In this document: piece after piece, positions 1-5,522 of the stretch
How positions within the stretch are numbered: the first letter of the stretch is position 1
How the letters are laid out: each line of letters starts with the position of its first letter
Assembly (NCBI GenBank): GCA_012797725.1
Contig: JAAZON010000597.1
Span: forward strand, 1 to 7,231
DNA length: 7,231 bases
Direction: 5' to 3'
From: SAR324 cluster bacterium
GTDB taxonomy: Bacteria > Bdellovibrionota > UBA2361 > JAAZON01
Notes under the pieces: generated by a model
What the model saw: the letters and a program-made list of their open reading frames with translations, nothing else
What the model was told of the DNA's origin: nothing
Databases searched by the model: none
Translations under genes and position numbers: made by a program

Positions 1-1283
1 AAGGATATAAAGTCCTCGTTTCACTTGATTTTGGAACCACAAACCTTGCAGAGCTTGAACTTGCTCGAAGTTATAAGATGAAAACTGTAGTGATAGATCA
101 TCACTATGTTGGTGAGATTGAAAACAACGCAGATATTTTTATCAATCCTTGGGATGATGAAAGCGTATTTGGAGGAGGGCGATTATGCACATCGGGACTT
201 ACATACATTATCTTGGATAGCTATAAGCCGCTCCGACAACGTCAGGCTGCATTTCCCAGTGACGAACTATTAGCGTTGGCGACTCTTGGTACGATTTGTG
301 ACGTAGTTCCACTAGAAGGTCTGAATCGATGTTTAGCGAAGAAGGGACTTCTCGCACTTGCTCAATCAAAAAGCCCAGGAATCAGAGCCTTGAGAGAGAT
401 CTGCGATATTGAGGATGTCCTCTCTTATGATGTGGCTTTCCGAATTGGACCCGCAATTAATGCGGCTGGACGAATGAAAACAGGGGATCTGGCCTTTAAA
501 TTACTAACGGCTACAAATTCCGAGATGGCCTATAAAATAGCAGGCCAGCTTATCGATCTTAACGAAGAGCGCAAGAGCGAAGTTCTAAGAATACTTGAGA
601 CGGCCGAAACAACGGTATTTAAAAAGGATGAGCTTCCAGATGGTATTGTAGTTTGGGCAGAAGAATTTAGCATAGGAGTAGTTGGGATAGTTGCGCAACG
701 TCTGGTCGAAAGATTTCGAAAGCCCGCCGCCGTATTTGGTAAAACTCTAGATGGAGCATTTGGAGGTTCGTTAAGGACAGTTGAGGGTGTAAGCATAATT
801 AATATTCTAAATGAGCTTAGGCCCATACTAATTAGAGGGGGCGGGCATGCAATGGCCGGGGGGTGTTTGGTAAGGCCAGAAGACATGGAAGAATTCGCGA
901 GAGCATTTGATGCGAAATGTAAAGAAAAGATTGGTACCAAAATCTTCGAGCCAGCCTTTGATGCCGATCTTGAAATTAGACTAGATGATATATCGGTTGA
1001 ATTAGTGCAGGGATTAAGAGCATTGGAACCTTTTGGCGCTGCTAATCCTGTTCCCCGCTTCCTTCTTAGAAATCTTAAAATTGGAGATATCAAGCGATTA
1101 AGAGACGAACATCTCTTTTTAACTGTTTCAAATGGGGAATTAGTATACCCGGCTGTTCTTTGGCGTTTGCGAAATCATGAACACATTCAGATCGGAGACA
1201 CTGTGGATACGACTTGCACGCCCTATATAAATAAGCAAGGCAAAGTTCAGTTGTCAGTCGAAGGAATTCGAAAAAAAACTTAA
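1..1283 (+). CDS. recJ: Single-stranded-DNA-specific exonuclease RecJ, 5'-truncated by the window edge
   Basis: RecJ is a cytoplasmic 5'-to-3' exonuclease on single-stranded DNA, used in RecF-pathway recombination, mismatch repair and base excision repair. The frame is open from base 3, before the first ATG at 78; the upstream residues include LDFGTT, the metal-binding motif that precedes DHH in this family, so ATG 78 is not the true start. The DHH motif lies at 96-104, followed by family blocks LGTICDVVPL and FRIGPAINAAGRM. The DHHA1 domain carries GGGHAMAGG near 837-863, and the C-terminal OB-like domain starts near LEPFGAANP (1023-1049). About 426 residues are visible; full-length RecJ is usually about 560-580, so roughly the first 140-150 are outside the window. 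The 3' end looks complete and its TAA overlaps the stop codon of a convergent reading frame. No internal stop or frameshift is seen. Identification is very secure. Confidence 0.96.
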   Translation, partial: GYKVLVSLDFGTTNLAELELARSYKMKTVVIDHHYVGEIENNADIFINPWDDESVFGGGRLCTSGLTYIILDSYKPLRQRQAAFPSDELLALATLGTICDVVPLEGLNRCLAKKGLLALAQSKSPGIRALREICDIEDVLSYDVAFRIGPAINAAGRMKTGDLAFKLLTATNSEMAYKIAGQLIDLNEERKSEVLRILETAETTVFKKDELPDGIVVWAEEFSIGVVGIVAQRLVERFRKPAAVFGKTLDGAFGGSLRTVEGVSIINILNELRPILIRGGGHAMAGGCLVRPEDMEEFARAFDAKCKEKIGTKIFEPAFDADLEIRLDDISVELVQGLRALEPFGAANPVPRFLLRNLKIGDIKRLRDEHLFLTVSNGELVYPAVLWRLRNHEHIQIGDTVDTTCTPYINKQGKVQLSVEGIRKKT

Positions 1284-1450
1284 AATTTTGCTTTGGATCC
1301 CTTCCCATAATCGTCTTCCATCTGGAATTTCGTGTATGTTCTGTTGCCTGCCTGTAGATATCTATCAAGTCCCAAATACTGTCTACAATTAGTAGTAGTA
1401 TAAGGATGGGGTCCTTGAGGAGATATATCCACATATTGATAATTCCGTAT
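1280..1450 (-). pseudogene. Possible 3' remnant of an unrecognised gene, convergent with recJ
   Basis: A minus-strand frame ends with TAA at 1282-1280, overlapping the recJ stop on the other strand. Its last ~55 codons have a protein-like composition: rich in Tyr, Gly, Asp and Asn, with stretches such as YVDISPQGPHPY, RQYLGLDRYLQAGN and MEDDYGKGSKAKF. I do not recognise the family. Further upstream the same frame runs into the palindromic repeat (about 1485-1585), whose translation is repeat-derived, so the original 5' part of the gene seems to be missing. No credible start codon with a Shine-Dalgarno lies in the part that looks like protein. The alternative is a chance open frame. The other long minus-strand frame here, which begins at 1434 and extends into recJ, looks less natural. 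Confidence 0.35.
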
Positions 1451-1484
1451 CGGTTTTTCGGGGGGCAAGGTTAGAGACTTAAAC

Positions 1485-1585
1485 GTCATTGCGAGCACCG
1501 AGCGTAGCGAGGGGCGTGGCAATCTCATATGTATAAGAACTTCACGAGAGATTGCCACACGGGCACTATGTGTCCTCGCAATGAC
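1485..1585. repeat. Palindromic dispersed repeat, GTCATTGCGAG / GTGGCAATCTC type
   Basis: The outer arms are GTCATTGCGAG at 1485-1495 and its exact reverse complement at 1575-1585. The inner arms are GTGGCAATCTC at 1516-1526 and its exact reverse complement at 1548-1558, around a loop of about 21 bases. The segments between outer and inner arms (1496-1515 and 1559-1574) are not well matched; the left one holds the GAGCGTAGCGAG core typical of the family. Elements built as 'CATTGCGAG...GAGCG..GCGA...GGCAATCTC' occur in many copies in numerous bacterial genomes and often produce spurious open frames. It has no coding capacity and could fold into a long hairpin when transcribed. It sits between the dead gene tail and the insertion sequence remnant. 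Confidence 0.8.
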
Positions 1586-1590
1586 TTAAA

Positions 1591-2458
1591 CGGCTACATA
1601 ATTCCTATTAAGCAGCATTAGCGAAAACAAAATCGGGAGTTTAAGGGTTCAAACTCCAGAGTCTTCTCTTGGTATTGCAAATTTTAATTGCATGATCGAG
1701 AGCCAACTTAGCATGAGAAAAACTTTAGAGGGTTTGATCAATATCGAATTCATCTTTTGGAATACCATTAACTCTTTCAGCAATGGCATTTTGACAGCAG
1801 TGAGACTCGCCCTGGTCATGCTAGAACTAAGACCATATTGGTTTAATTGTTCAATGTATTGATGCCAACAATATTGGCAACCTCTTTGTCAGAATGGAAG
1901 ATTATTCCTTGGGGCTTCTCTCTCAGATTTTTTAAAGCTTGATGAAGTGCCACAAGCCCCCCCAATAATGGCTTAGATCTCTTCTGACTCCCAGGGCAAT
2001 CTTTTAAAATAAGCATCATGTCTAAATCCCAGCACTTTACACATTAACGTAATACTGGCTTTTTGCTTCCCTCCAAGTTTTCCTAATGCCTTTGTGCCAT
2101 AGTTCTTTTTTATATCAGTTTTTTATTCCTTGTTTTGCTTCTTCCATTATCGCATCAGATAAATTCTCAATTTTAGATGCCCTTTAGCTAATGTCTTCTG
2201 TAAGCCCTCTATCTTCTCCTTTTGATCTTACATAACCACCTCAACTACTCTTCTTTTTTCCGATTCTTTATCGTTCCATAAACCTGCAACCAGTCCCATA
2301 TTGCCCCTTTATGCAGACCGTAGAGCCTCCTAAATCCACCTTGATTCATTTTCCCAGTCTTAAAAATTCTTTGACAACTCTTTTCTTTAACTCCTCGCTA
2401 TACCGACGTCTTTCTTTGTTATTTGTCTCAATATCTCCCTCCACAAAATATGTAGACA
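1591..2458 (-). mobile_element. Degenerate IS3-family insertion sequence
   Basis: The boundaries are set by imperfect terminal inverted repeats: CGGCTACATAATTCC at 1591-1605, and TGTCTACATATTTTG read on the minus strand from 2458 down to 2444, sharing the core CTACATA. The span of about 868 bp is shorter than the 1.2-1.5 kb usual for IS3 elements, fitting internal deletion. Both the OrfA-like and OrfB-like reading frames inside are broken. I cannot see a convincing target-site duplication outside the repeats. The element is inactive and could move only with help in trans, if its ends still work. Confidence 0.75.
1608..2440 (-). pseudogene. Broken IS3-family transposase (OrfA + OrfB remnants)
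   Basis: Read on the minus strand, four blocks in shifting frames match an IS3 transposase in the right order. (a) 2435-2346 encodes an OrfA start containing RRYSEELKKRVVKEF, then a stop. (b) 2349-2245, in another frame, encodes FRRLYGLHKGAIWDWLQVYG, the helix-turn-helix region. (c) 2116-1973 encodes KNYGTKALGKLGGKQKASI and then VLGFRHDAYFKRL, the pre-catalytic part of OrfB. (d) 1990 to 1608 holds the end of the DDE domain: IIFHSDKEV, with the second Asp at 1888-1890; IAERVNGIPKDEF, with the conserved Glu at 1776-1778; then the helical tail SFSHAKLALDHAIKICNTKR. The segment that should carry the first catalytic Asp, between (c) and (d), is missing. Several stops and frameshifts make the gene dead. 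This explains nearly all of the apparently empty stretch between recJ and the GH1 fragment. Confidence 0.8.
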
Positions 2459-2464
2459 ATAACT

Positions 2465-2800
2465 AGGACAAGACAGAAATCAGAAATTGAATCAGATATA
2501 CATCACTGAAGATGGCATGGCCTTTGATTCTCCCCGGGGATCGCAAATCTAAGGTAGTTAACAATTCCCGCCGTATTGAGTATTTAAAAGACCATATCAA
2601 AGAAGTGCGTGACGCAATTCATCGCGGAGTACTCATTGAAGGATATTTTTTATGGACACTAATGGATAATTTCGAGAAGTGCCAAGGCGATAAGCCTGAT
2701 TCCTGCTTTGCTTTGGAATCACACATTTTGATAGAAAGACTCTAAAGCGCGTAAGAAAGTAGAATCCCACATGGTATGAACAGTTGATGCAAACTCATTC
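2465..2800 (+). pseudogene. C-terminal fragment of a GH1 family beta-glucosidase
   Basis: The plus-strand frame leading into ATG 2512 already reads IYITEDGMAWP, matching the 'YITENG' block of glycoside hydrolase family 1, whose Glu is the catalytic nucleophile; this Glu is kept. It is followed by RIEYLKDHIKEVRDAIHRGV and EGYFLWTLMDNFE, the standard GH1 C-terminal helix and 'GYFxWSLxDNFEW' block. After NFE the reading frame is disturbed: the next family segment, FGITHFDRKTLKRV, appears from 2712 in a different frame, followed by an in-frame TAG and then WYEQL. Only about 100 of the ~450 residues of a GH1 enzyme remain, so it is inactive. The apparent 77-residue open frame from 2512 to 2745 is a by-product of this decay. 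The missing N-terminal part is not elsewhere in the window; the fragment begins right beside the IS end, suggesting loss through an IS-linked deletion (inference). Confidence 0.85.
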
Positions 2801-2835
2801 CTTCAAGCACTGAAACTGCCGAAGGAAAGAATTCC

Positions 2836-3948
2836 TTAATCTCCGAAGCATACCCCAAGATCTTTTGCTGTCGAAATCGCATCGCAATCTAATGGCACAT
2901 TCTTGATTCTATGAGTTGCTTCTTCAAGCGGTATATATTTCACCGTAGGTGGATCCAAGGCAACCATAACACCACTTTGCCCTTCTGCAAGCGCCCTCAC
3001 AGCAGCAGCTCCAAATCGAAGCGCTATCTGACGATCCAAAGTCGTTGGAGATCCTCCTCGAAGCAAATGGCCAAGCACTACCACTCGCGTCTCTTTTCCT
3101 GTTAATAGTTGAAGTTCATGCGCCACTTTCTCTCCAACCCCACCCAGGCGCTCCGCACGTCCAACTTCATGCTCAATAACCGAATGCTCACCATTTACGG
3201 CCTTTGCCCCTTCAGCTACGACAACAATGGAGAAATGGGCACCACGTTTTTCTCTATCACGAATTTTATCAACGATTCTGTCAATATTATATGGGATCTC
3301 TGGAATTAGAATTACATCGGCAGAACCTGCAACACCCGTAGCAAGCGCAATCCAACCAGCGTAACGGCCCATGACCTCAACAACAAAAACTCTACGATGC
3401 GAGGCTGCTGTGCTATGAAGTCTATCAAGGCAATCGGTAGCAAAAGAGACAGCCGTATCAAAACCAAAAGTTACGGATGTACCTTCAAGATCATTGTCAA
3501 TGGTCTTTGGTACGCCAACAACTCTCAAGCCTTTCTCTGATAGAATATTGGCAATTGCAAGTGATCCATCTCCCCCGACACAAATAAGGGCGTCAAAACC
3601 ATGCCATTTGAAAAGATCCACAAGTTCATCTGAACGATCGACTTCACGGATCTCTCCATCGGGACTCTTGACCGGGCATTTGAGAGGATTAACTCGATTT
3701 GTGGTTCCAAGTATTGTTCCGCCAAGATGGGTAATACCCCGAACTGATTCCTTCGTTAGTGGAATAAGACCGCCTTCAGCATAGTCATTGGACATCAACA
3801 GACCATTATAACCATCACGGATTCCATAGATCTCCCAGCCACGATTTCTTGCTGCAATGACAACTGCACGAATAACGGCATTTAAACCAGGCGCATCTCC
3901 GCCACCTGTTGTGATTGCAACCTTTCTAATGCTTGACGTATCGTTCAC
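2836..3948 (-). CDS. 6-phosphofructokinase (ATP- or PPi-dependent, 'PKTIDND' group)
   Basis: It phosphorylates fructose 6-phosphate to fructose 1,6-bisphosphate in glycolysis, in the cytoplasm. The 370-residue protein spans the whole PFK-A fold. Seen in order: GGGDAPGLNAVIR (15-27) in the nucleotide-binding loop, VGGDGS (124-129) for Mg/phosphate binding, PKTIDND (147-153) with catalytic base Asp151, MGRYAGWIAL (193-202), VVVAEGA (242-248) and GHLLRGGSPTTLDR (293-306) for substrate binding. By E. coli numbering Gly128 is position 104 and Lys148 is position 124. Lys at 124 is shared with PPi-dependent enzymes, while Gly at 104 is typical of ATP-dependent ones. This combination is known from ATP-using 'group III' PFKs, so ATP use is more likely but not certain. 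The start is GTG, with AGGGAGGAG 9-10 bases upstream and an in-frame position immediately before the conserved N-terminus. Neither neighbour is related, so it is probably transcribed alone or read through from the flavoredoxin gene. Confidence 0.95.
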   Translation of the reverse strand: MNDTSSIRKVAITTGGGDAPGLNAVIRAVVIAARNRGWEIYGIRDGYNGLLMSNDYAEGGLIPLTKESVRGITHLGGTILGTTNRVNPLKCPVKSPDGEIREVDRSDELVDLFKWHGFDALICVGGDGSLAIANILSEKGLRVVGVPKTIDNDLEGTSVTFGFDTAVSFATDCLDRLHSTAASHRRVFVVEVMGRYAGWIALATGVAGSADVILIPEIPYNIDRIVDKIRDREKRGAHFSIVVVAEGAKAVNGEHSVIEHEVGRAERLGGVGEKVAHELQLLTGKETRVVVLGHLLRGGSPTTLDRQIALRFGAAAVRALAEGQSGVMVALDPPTVKYIPLEEATHRIKNVPLDCDAISTAKDLGVCFGD

Positions 3949-3957
3949 AGACAGAAG

Positions 3958-3967
3958 TCTCCTCCCT
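3958..3967 (-). promoter_or_regulatory. Strong ribosome binding site of the phosphofructokinase gene
   Basis: AGGGAGGAGA on the minus strand ends 9 bases before the GTG at 3948-3946. It is close to the full anti-Shine-Dalgarno complement and fixes the GTG as start codon; no better-placed ATG exists near it. Confidence 0.75.
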
Positions 3968-3993
3968 TTTCTATTCTCAGACTATAATAAGAA

Positions 3994-4045
3994 TTCAAGA
4001 CTTGAAAATATAGCTGCAGAAAATCATGATAATTCGATATATCGA
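3994..4045. promoter_or_regulatory. Two short perfect palindromes upstream of the phosphofructokinase gene
   Basis: TTCAAGACTTGAA (3994-4006) is a perfect 6-1-6 palindrome and TCGATATATCGA (4034-4045) is a perfect 12-base palindrome. Both lie in the AT-rich 140-base gap between the phosphofructokinase start and the flavoredoxin stop, where a promoter or operator would be expected. No regulator is encoded nearby, and short palindromes arise by chance in AT-rich DNA, so the operator role is only a suggestion. Confidence 0.25.
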
Positions 4046-4088
4046 CACTTTTTTAAAATAGCTAGAGTTCAAGTTCAGAGACGCTATT

Positions 4089-4667
4089 TTATTCGCGACT
4101 TCCGAATATCTTCCCTATCTCAAACGCATTTCCAAGAAAAGTGCCTGCGCCAAAGTACTTGTGGGTATCAGGAGCAAATATTACCGGCTTAAGTAATGTC
4201 AAATCAGGGTACCCCTCAGGCCCACAAAGATCCTCATCAACCTTAACATCGAGGATCTTCCCTATAAACTGTGTATGAAGCCCAAGCTCATGCACTTGAA
4301 AGAGCTCACACTCCAAGACCAGCGGGAATTCTTTAACATAAGGCGCATCAACAATATTACTTGGTTCAGGAGTTAACTTAGTATCTTCAAATTTATTCAC
4401 ATTTCGCCCAGAGGCAATTCCAAAATAATCTGCCTCCTTAATGTATTTCTCAGAAGCTATGCTTATAGTGAAGGCTTTCCTAGCCAGTATAGCCCCATGA
4501 GAATAAGTAGCGGCTCTTAAGGAAACCGAGACACAGGGTGGCTGTGAACAGCAAATTCCACCCCATGCTGCATTCATAACATTTGGTTTGCCAGCTACAT
4601 CATAAGTTCCAACTATAAAAACAGGAGTTGGATGAACGATTGTCTTTGCGCCTAGAGATTTCTTCAT
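4089..4667 (-). CDS. Flavoredoxin-like FMN-binding flavin reductase family protein
   Basis: It belongs to the flavin reductase-like FMN-binding split-barrel family and closely resembles flavoredoxins of sulfate reducers. These are cytoplasmic proteins binding FMN that pass electrons, for example towards thiosulfate or sulfite reduction; the actual partner here is unknown. In the 192-residue product the family pattern is seen from the start: [20 protein letters not shown] (14-23), [20 protein letters not shown] (29-48), [12 protein letters not shown] (49-60) at the flavin phosphate site, YFGIASGR (81-88), [16 protein letters not shown] (127-142) and the C-terminal [15 protein letters not shown] segment. 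The start at 4667 is chosen because the conserved domain begins there and GGAGGC sits 7 bases upstream. The frame stays open to an ATG at 4778, giving a 37-residue extension with two CxxC pairs (reported separately). The terminator at 4850-4881 separates it from the operon upstream. Confidence 0.92.
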   Translation of the reverse strand: MKKSLGAKTIVHPTPVFIVGTYDVAGKPNVMNAAWGGICCSQPPCVSVSLRAATYSHGAILARKAFTISIASEKYIKEADYFGIASGRNVNKFEDTKLTPEPSNIVDAPYVKEFPLVLECELFQVHELGLHTQFIGKILDVKVDEDLCGPEGYPDLTLLKPVIFAPDTHKYFGAGTFLGNAFEIGKIFGSRE

Positions 4668-4674
4668 AGACTTA

Positions 4675-4680
4675 GCCTCC
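4675..4680 (-). promoter_or_regulatory. Ribosome binding site deciding the flavoredoxin start
   Basis: GGAGGC on the minus strand lies 7 bases before the ATG at 4667-4665. No comparably good Shine-Dalgarno precedes the alternative in-frame ATG at 4778, which favours the shorter product. Confidence 0.65.
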
Positions 4681-4849
4681 GGGACCAGAATTGTAGTCAC
4701 TTCAAGACAATCGTAGCAGGAATTTTCTCTAAAACTCAAGGAAACACTGCTCTCATAAAGACAGGACAAACAAATCATTCGGACTCATAACTCTCTTTCT
4801 TTCTAATCCCAACATTTCCGCGCAGCCAGTCTAAAATAGAGGAAGGGGA

Positions 4850-4881
4850 ATAAAAAAAAGGACGCTTAATAAGCGTCCTTT
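4850..4881 (-). terminator. Rho-independent terminator after the GT9 / 201-residue protein operon
   Basis: AAAGGACGCTTA (4857-4868) and TAAGCGTCCTTT (4870-4881) are perfect 12-base complements; the practical hairpin is a GC-rich stem with a TTATTAA-like loop. On the minus strand the stem is followed by an uninterrupted run of eight T. It begins about 27 bases after the stop of the 201-residue protein. The arms also end in A and T runs on the plus strand, but no plus-strand gene leads into it. Confidence 0.9.
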
Positions 4882-4907
4882 AAGTTTAGTGGTTGACACG
4901 ATCGCTG

Positions 4908-5513
4908 CTAAGCAGCCTGCCCTATGACTTCCTTTGCCGCCCTGCGACATGTATTTTCTAACCTGTCAAGTTGAGGCTCGAGCTCTTTCTCGATGGTCTC
5001 ACCAATTGCCCACCATGATTGATAGAGCTGTTGCTGGCAAATACCTTTGCAAATATCACTAAGTTTTTTTACATCTTCCGTAATATCAAACTTCTTTCGT
5101 TTATCTTCATCCAAGAGTTCAATCAGAGTTCCATACCATGAGAAGAATTCTCTAAGTGTATTTACTGCCGTCAGCAATTTCCGATTCGCGGTTTGCATGT
5201 TCCCATCTTGGAAATCTTTCCTTGCACTTCGAAAGCCAGAATAACAGTTGGAGATAATATCTGGTGATGTTGCAAGACGAGAATAAACATAAATTTCCGG
5301 CTCACCAGTTTCAATGTCAATGTTTGAATTCTCAAACTGACTAAGTGGTGCCGTCCATTCTTGATCTTCCAACTCTCGCCCATCGATCAAAAAGTTTGTG
5401 ATAATGTGAGCTGGGTCAATGACTGTCTTGACGAGCTCTATCAGATCAGTAATCTTCTGCACGCCTTCAATATTTAATTTACTTTCTGTGCCATTAATCT
5501 TGATTAGCAACAT
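4908..5513 (-). CDS. Unrecognised 201-residue protein: possible beta-grasp (ubiquitin-like) N-terminus plus helical C-terminus
   Basis: I cannot name this family. Residues 1-72 read as a ubiquitin-like strand/helix order: strand LLIKING (2-8), strand SKLNIEG (11-17), helix TDLIELVKTVI (22-32), strand HIITNFLIDGREL (36-48), then a loop and strand NIDIETG (64-70). FLIDGRELED resembles the 'IFAGKQLEDG' strand-turn of ubiquitin in position and spacing. Residues 82-200 are predicted helical, charged and rich in Leu/Gln/Glu, with a conspicuous YQSWWAIGETIEKEL. There is no signal peptide, membrane segment, C-terminal Gly-Gly or catalytic pattern, so a cytoplasmic binding or adaptor role is more likely than an enzyme. 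The ATG at 5513 follows TGAGG, which overlaps the TGA stop of the GT9 gene 9 bases upstream, so the two are probably translationally coupled. A strong terminator follows. The gene is real; the fold and role are inference. Confidence 0.88.
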   Translation of the reverse strand: MLLIKINGTESKLNIEGVQKITDLIELVKTVIDPAHIITNFLIDGRELEDQEWTAPLSQFENSNIDIETGEPEIYVYSRLATSPDIISNCYSGFRSARKDFQDGNMQTANRKLLTAVNTLREFFSWYGTLIELLDEDKRKKFDITEDVKKLSDICKGICQQQLYQSWWAIGETIEKELEPQLDRLENTCRRAAKEVIGQAA

Positions 5514-5522
5514 GATAATACC

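Noticed and set aside
530..1093. A 187-residue frame antisense to recJ
   Set aside because: Low-complexity Ser/Leu/Pro composition typical of an antisense shadow; the recJ frame carries all conserved motifs.
1090..1434. A 114-residue minus-strand open frame
   Set aside because: Nearly half of it is antisense to the conserved recJ 3' end, and no ribosome binding site or known family supports it.
1280..1558. A 92-residue minus-strand open frame as a full gene
   Set aside because: Its first third is translated palindromic repeat; repeats of this family regularly create such false N-termini. Only the tail is kept as a possible remnant.
2512..2745. A 77-residue hypothetical protein
   Set aside because: GH1 sequence begins upstream of this ATG and continues after it in another frame, so it is a slice of a decayed gene rather than a gene of its own.
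2822..2837. AAGGAA-AGAA-TTCCTT hairpin as terminator of the phosphofructokinase gene
   Set aside because: The stem is six weak base pairs overlapping the stop codon, and no T-run follows on the minus strand.
3970..3995. Possible promoter (TATAGT / TATTAT) ahead of the phosphofructokinase gene
   Set aside because: A -10-like box is present, but no acceptable -35 hexamer is found at 16-18 bases in this AT-rich stretch.
4056..4089. AAAATAGC...GCTATTTT inverted repeat as terminator of the flavoredoxin gene
   Set aside because: The eight-base AT-rich stem encloses about 20 unpaired bases and is followed by A rather than T on the minus strand.
3857..4192. A 111-residue plus-strand frame across the phosphofructokinase-flavoredoxin gap
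   Set aside because: It is antisense to two conserved coding ends and has no recognisable domain.
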